Assembly: GCA_005240105.1 (NCBI GenBank)
Contig: SBAT01000062.1
Span: forward strand, 1-10,342
DNA: 10,342 bases
Direction: 5' to 3'
From: Chloroflexota bacterium
GTDB taxonomy: Bacteria > Cyanobacteriota > Vampirovibrionia > Obscuribacterales > Obscuribacteraceae
Each line of letters begins with the position of its first letter. Within the stretch, counting starts at the first letter, position 1. The position numbers and the translations under genes were made by a program. Positions 1 through 5,595 of the stretch are shown in pieces. The notes below the pieces were generated by a model, which did not search any database, had not been told where the DNA came from, and worked only from the letters and a program-made list of their open reading frames with translations.

Positions 1-728
1 ATCGTCCTGACAAGCTGAATTCATTCAATAACGAGCTGACCTTCAAGTTACAAGATGCTCTCAAGGAAGTGGAAAAGGATGACGCCGTTCGCTCAGTAAT
101 CATCACTGGAGCAGGGCGCGGCTTCTGTGCCGGACAGGACTTGCAAAGTCGCAGTTTTGCGGATGGTCCTATATCGCTTGGTGATTCGATTAGGCGGCGC
201 TACAACCCAATTGTGATTAAGATAAGACGTTTGGAAAAACCAATTATTGCCGCGGTCAACGGAGTTGCCGCCGGTGCGGGGATGAGTTTAGCTTTAGCTT
301 GCGACTTCCGAGTCGTCGCAGACAGTGCTTCTTTTATCCAATCATTTACCAAGGTCGGTTTGGTCCCAGATTCCGGTTCGACCTTTGTCTTGCCGCGCAT
401 GATTGGCACGACAAAGGCCCTTGAGCTTATGTATTCGGCTGAAAGACTCTCTGCTCAATCTGCTTTTGATTTGGGCCTTATAAATAAACTTGTAAGTCGA
501 GACAAAGTTCTTTCAGAAGCAATCGAGTTTGCCGCCACACTGGCGAAAGGACCAAGCAAAGCCTTTGGACTGACCAAGAGAGCTTTGAACAAGGCCATCT
601 TCCCGGACTTGGAAGAACTTCTAGAATACGAAGCGCAACTACAAGAAATTGCCGGACGCAGCCATGACTTTGAAGAAGGCGTAAAAGCCTTCATCGAGAA
701 GCGCCAGCCGGTTTATTCGGGCAAGTAA
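1..728 (+). CDS. paaG: PaaG-like enoyl-CoA hydratase/isomerase (5'-truncated)
   Basis: Crotonase-superfamily enzyme, most like PaaG, which isomerises the ring-1,2-epoxyphenylacetyl-CoA to an oxepin-CoA in phenylacetate catabolism. The frame is open from the left edge and reads RPDKLNSFNNEL from nt 3, so the gene begins outside the window; the GTG at 69 is internal. Visible hallmarks are GRGFCAGQDL (about nt 114-143) and NGVAAGAG (about nt 258-281), the two oxyanion-hole segments, and LVPDSGS, whose Asp (nt 369-371) matches the single catalytic acid of PaaG rather than the Glu pair of true hydratases. The end, AGRSHDFEEGVKAF...KRQPVYSGK, resembles the PaaG C-terminus closely. From memory the likeness to E. 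coli PaaG runs along the whole visible length. No other paa gene lies in the window, so it could also be a general 2,3-dehydroadipyl-CoA or enoyl-CoA hydratase. The superfamily is sure; the PaaG subtype is moderately sure. Confidence 0.82.
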   Translation, partial: RPDKLNSFNNELTFKLQDALKEVEKDDAVRSVIITGAGRGFCAGQDLQSRSFADGPISLGDSIRRRYNPIVIKIRRLEKPIIAAVNGVAAGAGMSLALACDFRVVADSASFIQSFTKVGLVPDSGSTFVLPRMIGTTKALELMYSAERLSAQSAFDLGLINKLVSRDKVLSEAIEFAATLAKGPSKAFGLTKRALNKAIFPDLEELLEYEAQLQEIAGRSHDFEEGVKAFIEKRQPVYSGK

Positions 729-757
729 TCGCCAATCTCTGAGAATTTCATTATCTG

Positions 758-782
758 AAAAGCTGCTCAGGTAGCGGCTTTT
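758..782 (+). terminator. Intrinsic-type terminator after the PaaG-like gene
   Basis: The arms AAAAGCTGCT (758-767) and AGCGGCTTTT (773-782) pair over 10 bp with one G-U wobble around the 5-nt loop CAGGT. The 3' arm ends in four T, so the U run is part of the stem, and the sequence then becomes CCCG. The hairpin starts 29 nt after the stop codon and separates this gene from the Tad-like set. The short U run makes it a modest terminator. Confidence 0.6.
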
Positions 783-818
783 CCCGTTATTTTGCCGTTC
801 ACTGCGGGAAGGTACAAC

Positions 819-938
819 ATGACAAGACAAACACAACTAATGCCCAAGGTTGTTGAAAGCCATGAAAAAAACCCTCGCAGCAATATGCGCAGCATTTGCG
901 CTTGCAACCCAATATTCTCAAGTAACACTTGCCTCTAA
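819..938 (+). other. Possible 39-codon leader ORF with strong Shine-Dalgarno
   Basis: An ATG at 819 is preceded by GGGAAGG (806-812) with 6-nt spacing, the best ribosome binding site in this intergenic region. It opens a 39-residue frame (MTRQTQLMPK...) that ends with TAA at 936-938, in a different frame from the TPR gene starting at 862 and overlapping its first 77 nt. The peptide has no recognisable domain; its second half is simply the signal-peptide coding region read in another frame. It may be a translated leader that feeds ribosomes to the downstream start, or a chance ORF. No conservation evidence is available. Confidence 0.25.
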
Positions 939-1446
939 CATCAGTAGCCCTGCCACGTTAGTGTCACAAGGCTATTCCCAACTTGCCCACGGAGCGCCTG
1001 GCAATGCCGTCAAAATCTTTATTCAAGTTTTGCAAGCAGAGCCCAATAACCTGATAGCCAGGCGCTACTTGGCGCATGCCTTGACACAATGCGGGCAAAA
1101 CCAACAAGCAATTATCCAATTCCAACAACTCGCCAAATACGTACCCCTACAGGCAGTGGACTTCTCCCAATTAGCCACTGCCTATCTACAATTCGGAAAT
1201 CATCAGCTAGCTTTGAACTGTTACAACCAAGCCCTTAAGCTCGATCCAAAGTTCGGACCAGCTACGGTAGGTTTGATTAAAACCCACTTAGCCATGTCCG
1301 ACAAAACCCAAGCAAGAGCAATCGGCGAAACCGCAATTACGCAAGTTCGTGATCGCAATTCGCAACAACAAATTCGACAGCTTCTTGAACAAACAAACGC
1401 TAAGGACTCGGGAACACAAGTTCAAGGTGAAACTGAGCCAGGTTAA
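862..1446 (+). CDS. Exported TPR protein, TadD-like in position
   Basis: A 194-residue protein with an N-terminal Sec-type signal peptide: MKK, then a hydrophobic core at about residues 5-15, and a possible cleavage after TLA (residue 24). There is no lipobox. Four tetratricopeptide repeats follow at about residues 31-62, 63-96, 97-130 and 131-163, the clearest being FSQLATAYLQFGNHQLALN followed by CYNQALKLDP. The tail (about 170-194) is polar and Gln-rich. The frame is open from TTG codons at 850 and 853, but ATG 862 is chosen because it directly begins the MKK signal peptide; AAGG at 846-849 lies 12 nt upstream. It is the first gene of the Tad-like set, 27 nt before the TadE-like gene. Tad loci usually carry a TPR lipoprotein, TadD, needed for pilus assembly. 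An equivalent periplasmic scaffold role is inferred from context, since TPRs alone do not define function. Confidence 0.75.
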   Translation: MKKTLAAICAAFALATQYSQVTLASNISSPATLVSQGYSQLAHGAPGNAVKIFIQVLQAEPNNLIARRYLAHALTQCGQNQQAIIQFQQLAKYVPLQAVDFSQLATAYLQFGNHQLALNCYNQALKLDPKFGPATVGLIKTHLAMSDKTQARAIGETAITQVRDRNSQQQIRQLLEQTNAKDSGTQVQGETEPG

Positions 1447-1473
1447 CAGCATCATCAGTACACAGGTTTCACC

Positions 1474-2010
1474 ATGAAGTCACAAAATAGAAATAGAAAG
1501 ACTAGCGGCAGCTACATTGCCGACTTTGGACCGGCGCTCTTCATTATGGTAATAAGCGTATTTTTCCCGCTGACCAATTTAGTCACATTAGCCATGAAAA
1601 CCGCCCTGGTGAACAATGCCGTACAGCAGACAGCAGCAGCTGCCGCCCGTTGCAAAACATACGATGTCTCAATAAGCGGTAGCGAACTTTCCTCGAAATC
1701 AAAAGCCTCTTCCACATTCAGCTCACTAGCAACACAGGTTGGCGGCTTTCAATCAGCCAGCGTGCAAACATACATAATCATTACCAATATAGCCAGCGGT
1801 GCATCTACTGTACAAACAGCTAGGCTATCTGCGCCGGCTGATACCAATATCAATGTCTACGCTATACGCGTAGTTGCATCCGGAACGATTAAGCCCTTCG
1901 TTGCATGCGGTGCCAGCCTTTTCGGCAATGTACCCGGTCTGACAACGCCAATGGCTATAACAAGTGCAGCCAGCAGCTACTCAGAGTGCACTCAGGGGCT
2001 CAATCAATAA
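1474..2010 (+). CDS. TadE-like pseudopilin / minor pilus subunit
   Basis: A 178-residue protein with a short basic, polar N-terminus (residues 1-11), then the motif G12-SYIAD17-F, one long hydrophobic segment (about 19-41) and a continuing helix (NNAVQQTAAAAAR, 47-59). This is the TadE layout: a short leader, a G|xxxxE site for a prepilin peptidase such as TadV, and a pilin-type helix. Here the +5 residue is Asp instead of Glu. The C-terminal domain is Ser/Thr/Ala-rich with Cys at 60, 145 and 172, possibly a disulfide pair once exported. The start ATG has AGG at 1464-1466 with 7-nt spacing. The stop codon is 15 nt before the start of the VWA gene, which implies translational coupling. In Tad systems TadE is a processed pseudopilin required for Flp pilus assembly. 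Family placement rests on architecture and neighbours, not on close identity. Confidence 0.65.
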   Translation: MKSQNRNRKTSGSYIADFGPALFIMVISVFFPLTNLVTLAMKTALVNNAVQQTAAAAARCKTYDVSISGSELSSKSKASSTFSSLATQVGGFQSASVQTYIIITNIASGASTVQTARLSAPADTNINVYAIRVVASGTIKPFVACGASLFGNVPGLTTPMAITSAASSYSECTQGLNQ

Positions 2011-2012
2011 AT

Positions 2013-2017
2013 GGAGG
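2013..2017 (+). promoter_or_regulatory. Shine-Dalgarno GGAGG that sets the VWA gene start
   Basis: GGAGG sits 8 nt before ATG 2026. The upstream in-frame ATG at 2011 directly abuts the TadE-like stop codon and overlaps this site, so it is unlikely to be the start. Using 2026 shortens the longest reading by five residues. Confidence 0.7.
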
Positions 2018-2025
2018 TCTTGACC

Positions 2026-3774
2026 ATGAGTATTACTAATAGATCTCGTCTGCCAAAAGGACAATCAATACTTTCCCTGGGAGTTGTGCTGATTATTGTT
2101 GCCCTCATGGTGCTCGGACTTTTCTCTGTCGAGGTCAATCGACTGGTTTTGGCCAAACAACAATTGCAATCGGCGGCAGATGCGGCAGCCCTTGCCGGCG
2201 CAGCAACACTTGCCAGTTCAGACAACCTTGATCCATTAGATGCTCAAGATCAAGCGTCGAATACTGCCTTGAATACTTTCCAAAAGAATCACGTTCTTGG
2301 TCACTCGCTGTCCAGTGCCACACTCGGCGGTAGCAGCAGCATAGATCATATCGACATCAACTTCCTTGATCCACACGACGACAATGCCATTGTCGCTCCT
2401 GGCGATCCCAAAGGAAAAATTGTTCAGATTACTGCTAATATGACCATTACTCCGATGTTCGGCATTCTAGGCACGCAGAGCTATCCACTGGCAGCAATCT
2501 CACACGGTGGTGTTCCAAACTTAGATGTAGTGCTCTGCTTTGATGTGTCCGGATCAATAGACGATCAAACTCCTGTTACCTTCATTCGCAGGCGCTGGTC
2601 AAACAACAGAATTGTCTATGACATTCCCTCAACCCGAGCCGGCTCTCCAGTCCAACCAACTGCCAAAGGACCAATTTACGACATCATTGGACCACCGGCA
2701 ACCGGCACACGGGTCAACGGTGTTTATCCCGAATATCTTTCCCTAGCCAATCAAGCAGATGTTCGTTGGCCGCTGGTATTTAGCGAACAACCCAACGTCG
2801 CAGGTAACGCAATAGGTCTAAGAGGTTCGCCCAATGTCGGCCGACCGCCAGGCAACTGTCCACCAGGCAACGCCGGCATCGGCAACCAATATACATATAC
2901 GGATCTTGTTGTAAATATTGACGGCAAGAATACTTTCGCCGGCATAAATATAGACGGATATAATTTCCCTGATGTCGCTACTCTGGTTGAAGCCGCTCGC
3001 GGCAATTTGGACAACAATACTAATTACGTAAATTCCAGAGCAAACACTTCTCTTCCCAACATTCAACCAAGGGCAGGCTATCAAGCCAAGTATTTTGAGT
3101 TGGCAGCCAAACAACTTCATCCACTGGTGGATGCTCAACAAGCAGCTTCTGATTTCTTTACGATCATGAACACTAATACTGATGGTCACTTTGGTCTCGT
3201 TGCTTTTGCCGATGCTGCCGGCGCTAATGCTAATAGCACGCAAAGCCTAGCCAATATCGATTCCAATTACAATCCGGGAGGCACCGGTACTTTCGCCACT
3301 CCTCAGATTATTTTGGATCCAATCCCAACCAATACCAATTACGAAACTATCATCAACATTCTTCCTAGCACAAGAGCCACAACCGGAACCAATATTGGCG
3401 ATGCTCTCGACGAAGCCGTGACGCAGTTAAAAAACAAGAGCCGCGCCGGCTCGAAGAGAGCAATAGTCCTCTTCACAGACGGTCAACCAACGGTTGGTCA
3501 ACCGCTAAGTTCCGATCCCTGGACCAATGCTCGCAAAGCAGCGCAAAATGCCAAAGCCCAGGGCATCCCTGTCTACACCATTGGTCTTGCACAAAACCCG
3601 GAAATCATCCCTGGTGAAGTTCAAATCCTCAACGACACAAACTCCAATACAAGCAATGGCGGCATTGCCGCAATTGCTGGCAATGGTGGTAAGTTCTTTC
3701 TGGTGACAAAGACCTCTGACTTGCGCAAGACATTCGAAAATATTGCCCGCCAGCTAGTGCAGCTGGTGAAGTAG
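2026..3774 (+). CDS. TadG-like membrane-anchored von Willebrand factor A protein
   Basis: A 582-residue protein. Residues 10-60 match the TadG/TadE N-terminal region: PKGQS, one membrane helix (about 13-36), then KQQLQSAADAAALAGAA, the signature of the TadG-like pilus-assembly family. A von Willebrand factor A (VWA) domain follows. Its metal site (MIDAS) looks complete: DVSGS (D173, S175, S177), Thr455 in TGTNIGDAL, and Asp485 in VLFTDGQP. The strand after it, IPVYTIGLA, lies at about 514-522. Between the first metal-binding strand and the next expected helix (YFELAAKQL... from about 356) lie some 170 extra residues rich in Pro, Gly, Asn and Tyr. TadG-type proteins are envelope-anchored and contribute to pilus assembly or adhesion; metal-dependent ligand binding at the cell surface is inferred from the MIDAS. 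The next gene follows after 27 nt. The general family is well supported, the precise role is not. Confidence 0.82.
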   Translation: MSITNRSRLPKGQSILSLGVVLIIVALMVLGLFSVEVNRLVLAKQQLQSAADAAALAGAATLASSDNLDPLDAQDQASNTALNTFQKNHVLGHSLSSATLGGSSSIDHIDINFLDPHDDNAIVAPGDPKGKIVQITANMTITPMFGILGTQSYPLAAISHGGVPNLDVVLCFDVSGSIDDQTPVTFIRRRWSNNRIVYDIPSTRAGSPVQPTAKGPIYDIIGPPATGTRVNGVYPEYLSLANQADVRWPLVFSEQPNVAGNAIGLRGSPNVGRPPGNCPPGNAGIGNQYTYTDLVVNIDGKNTFAGINIDGYNFPDVATLVEAARGNLDNNTNYVNSRANTSLPNIQPRAGYQAKYFELAAKQLHPLVDAQQAASDFFTIMNTNTDGHFGLVAFADAAGANANSTQSLANIDSNYNPGGTGTFATPQIILDPIPTNTNYETIINILPSTRATTGTNIGDALDEAVTQLKNKSRAGSKRAIVLFTDGQPTVGQPLSSDPWTNARKAAQNAKAQGIPVYTIGLAQNPEIIPGEVQILNDTNSNTSNGGIAAIAGNGGKFFLVTKTSDLRKTFENIARQLVQLVK

Positions 3775-3801
3775 TAGGATAAATTAAGAGGCCTAAGTAT
3801 C

Positions 3802-4284
3802 ATGTCACTGGATAGACACACTCAACTAGCAAAGAGAACAAGATCCGCGCACGGCTCAAATTTAGCAGAGCTGGGGGCAATCATTGCCATAATGACCGTG
3901 ATTGTCCTCTTCTGCATAAATGCAGCAGTTGTTTTTATGGCCGGCAGCATCAACGATAGAGCTTGCCGGGACGCAGCACGTGCAGCAGCACAAGCGAGCA
4001 CCTCAAATTCAGCACAACAACAGGCGACTGCAGCGCTGAAGTCTTACACTTCTACCAACAGCTTTGTCGGCAGTCCTGCGTTGTCTTCAAGCGATTTTGT
4101 CTACCAGGACTTTGCCGGCAACCCCCCGCCTGACACATCGCCATTCGTTTCCGTAACAACAACTCTAACTGCTAAAATCCCGGCACCAGCCTTCTGGGGA
4201 ATGCAATTCGGACAGTCCGGCAACGTAAGCATGAAACAAACTTACTCATTTCCAATTGTCAAAACACAATTGTATTTAAATTAA
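3802..4284 (+). CDS. Second TadE/TadF-like pseudopilin
   Basis: A 160-residue protein with a basic N-terminus (KRTRSAH), then G18-SNLAE23-L, which is a G|xxxxE prepilin-peptidase-type motif with Glu at +5, and a hydrophobic helix at about 25-48. The continuing helix NDRACRDAARAAAQ (51-64) is typical of TadE-family proteins. The C-terminal domain (about 80-160) is Ser/Thr-rich and predicted extracytoplasmic. The start ATG has AAGAGG at 3786-3791 with 10-nt spacing, 27 nt after the VWA gene. It is the last gene of the set, and its TAA overlaps the stop codon of the convergent TPR gene in TTAA at 4281-4284. Tad loci often carry paired pseudopilins (TadE and TadF); this is the better motif match of the two here. 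Which one corresponds to E or F cannot be told. Confidence 0.65.
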   Translation: MSLDRHTQLAKRTRSAHGSNLAELGAIIAIMTVIVLFCINAAVVFMAGSINDRACRDAARAAAQASTSNSAQQQATAALKSYTSTNSFVGSPALSSSDFVYQDFAGNPPPDTSPFVSVTTTLTAKIPAPAFWGMQFGQSGNVSMKQTYSFPIVKTQLYLN

Positions 4285-4322
4285 AATCCAGAGCCGGCAG
4301 GAAGATCAGCTCCCTGCTCGGC
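4280..4322 (-). terminator. Hairpin at the 3' end of the leftward operon
   Basis: Read on the minus strand, GCCG-A-GCAGGGAG (4322-4310) pairs with CTTCCTGC-CGGC (4304-4293): 12 bp with one bulged A and one G-U, loop CTGAT. A few bases later comes ATTTTAATTT. The stem lies inside the last codons of the TPR gene and the T-rich part covers its stop codon. The two convergent genes leave no intergenic space, so termination within coding sequence is plausible. The U tract is interrupted and offset from the stem, which lowers confidence. On the plus strand there is no T run after the hairpin. Confidence 0.4.
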
Positions 4323-5336
4323 CGGTTGACCACTCGGCTGTCCTGTGTAGCCAGGATTGTAAGTCTCGGCTGGCTCGGGTGTGCGCAACTGCTGCTGCAA
4401 GGAAACCAACTTGTCCTTAGCTGTAGGCAGCTCCTTATCGTCCGGCAGAGCTAGCCTAATGTAGGCACTATATTCATTGACGGCAGAACTAATATGGCTT
4501 TCCATCTCAAAAAGCTTTGCCAAATTCAAATGCGCTCTAGCTGAATTAGGATTTACAGCCAATGCCTTCTTCCAACACTCCATCGCCCCCTGGTGGTTAC
4601 CTTTGGAGACATTGGCAATACCAAGATTGATTAGGACCTCTTCCAGGTTCAATCCTTTGGCACGTAAATCACCTTCACGTTCCAACATCCTGTTGTACTG
4701 CACAGATGCATTGGTCCAATTATGTTGTCTCATATACAACCATGTAAGGGCCATCCAAGCATCCATATACGTCCAAGGCTCATCGCCAAGTGCATGCATA
4801 TAATTGGAGATGGCTGAATCCAGATAGTTCTGCTTCTCCATCAATTGGCCATACAAGAAGTAAACTCTTGGATTAGGTCCGACGGCATCACTTAATGCAT
4901 AAGCCAATTCTCTATCCGCTTCATCAAAACGGTCATTGCGTATAAGCACATCAGCAAATTCGGCATGCGCCTCACCACAAGGACCCATTGTCTGTTCAAC
5001 ACATTTTTTATACGCTTCAATGGCCTTCATATCCATCTTCTTTTGCTTATAGCACTGACCAAGCTGGAAATATGCCTGTGGGTTGTAGTTATTGCGAGCA
5101 AAATAAATTGCTTGCAAAAATGCATCAATAGCCCGATCATAGTCGCCGATTTTCATAGCTTGTTGACCAGCTAAAAAATTTGCTTGGGCCGGTTCGACGG
5201 TATTTTTCCCCTTTGGCTCATCAAGCTTGAATTTGGCATGAGCTGCAGGAATAAATGCAATGCCGCCACAAAGTGAAACAGCTGTAAAGGCAGCAACTAA
5301 TTTAGAAATCGGGTTAGTAATCAGGTTACTAATCAA
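4281..5336 (-). CDS. Exported multi-TPR protein
   Basis: With the start chosen here the protein has 351 residues. A Sec signal peptide spans residues 1-34 (Lys12, hydrophobic core about 13-29, cleavage after AHA). About seven TPR units follow between residues 50 and 310, for example AFLQAIYFA, YFQLGQCYKQKKMDMKAIEA and HLNLAKLFEMESHISSAV. The last 34 residues form a Pro/Gly/Gln-rich tail (PSGQPAEQGADLPAGSGF). No ATG lies before the signal peptide. The longest reading starts at TTG 5372 and overlaps the upstream gene by 44 nt. TTG 5336 is preferred because GAGG (5349-5346) lies 9 nt upstream, the overlap falls to 8 nt and the signal peptide becomes canonical. The protein probably acts as a periplasmic or surface scaffold; partners are unknown. 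It ends tail to tail with the Tad-like set, an arrangement that does not prove a shared role. Confidence 0.75.
   Translation of the reverse strand: MISNLITNPISKLVAAFTAVSLCGGIAFIPAAHAKFKLDEPKGKNTVEPAQANFLAGQQAMKIGDYDRAIDAFLQAIYFARNNYNPQAYFQLGQCYKQKKMDMKAIEAYKKCVEQTMGPCGEAHAEFADVLIRNDRFDEADRELAYALSDAVGPNPRVYFLYGQLMEKQNYLDSAISNYMHALGDEPWTYMDAWMALTWLYMRQHNWTNASVQYNRMLEREGDLRAKGLNLEEVLINLGIANVSKGNHQGAMECWKKALAVNPNSARAHLNLAKLFEMESHISSAVNEYSAYIRLALPDDKELPTAKDKLVSLQQQLRTPEPAETYNPGYTGQPSGQPAEQGADLPAGSGF
5314..5332 (-). promoter_or_regulatory. Hairpin just inside the TTG start of the TPR gene
   Basis: A perfect 7-bp inverted repeat, TTAGTAA / TTACTAA, with a 5-nt loop begins within the second codon after TTG 5336 and includes the stop codon of the upstream small membrane protein gene. 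On mRNA it could slow initiation or make it depend on ribosomes arriving from the upstream gene. The stem is A/U-rich and weak, so a regulatory role is only possible. Confidence 0.3.
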
Positions 5337-5586
5337 GCTTATTAGCCTCGACTTCAACTTGCACAAAACCAAAAAGATAGAGGAGGATACCTAGAGCTAC
5401 ATACAAAAGACCGGCTTGCCAGATACTGATTTGCGGCAAGCTGGAAACATTTGTAACCAAAGCGTTCCAGGTCCAGGTTATGAAGGCAATTGGCAAAACG
5501 ACAACCAGCCCAAAAACGCCCATTATCAAAATGGTGAACAAAATTGCTGCAGCTATGGGGTGGAATTGATAGACCTTCATTTTCAT
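5329..5586 (-). CDS. Small two-helix membrane protein of unknown function
   Basis: An 85-residue protein with two predicted membrane helices, about 10-37 (IAAAILFTILIMGVFGLVVV and onward) and 55-74 (IWQAGLLYVALGILLYLFGF), joined by a loop containing WTWN and LPQIS. I recall small bacterial membrane proteins with a similar LPxISxWQA pattern after a WN-containing first helix, but no function is assigned to them that I can name. The start ATG is 9 nt after the ligA stop; a second ATG follows two codons later and neither has a clear Shine-Dalgarno, which suggests coupling to ligA translation. Its end overlaps the start of the TPR gene by 8 nt. It may be a membrane helper for the exported TPR protein, purely from proximity. 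It is clearly a real gene because of its tight fit between neighbours and its strong hydrophobic pattern. Confidence 0.65.
   Translation of the reverse strand: MKMKVYQFHPIAAAILFTILIMGVFGLVVVLPIAFITWTWNALVTNVSSLPQISIWQAGLLYVALGILLYLFGFVQVEVEANKLD
5346..5349 (-). promoter_or_regulatory. Shine-Dalgarno GAGG that sets the TPR gene start
   Basis: GAGG on the minus strand lies 9 nt upstream of TTG 5336, inside the end of the small membrane protein gene. No comparable site precedes the alternative TTG codons at 5372 or 5366. Confidence 0.5.
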
Positions 5587-5595
5587 TCAGCCGAT

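Noticed and set aside
2845..2871. Short near-repeat encoding PPGN-C-PPGN in the VWA insert
   Set aside because: Only two copies of about ten bases; no tandem array or slippage signature.
2818..3243. 141-codon minus-strand ORF across the VWA gene insert
   Set aside because: The plus-strand frame is continuous and operon-linked; the antisense product shows no domain and has no ribosome binding context worth calling.
3750..3766. Perfect 6-bp hairpin CCAGCT/AGCTGG at the end of the VWA gene
   Set aside because: No T run follows and the next gene starts 36 nt later in the same set, so termination is unlikely; it can arise from the coding sequence.
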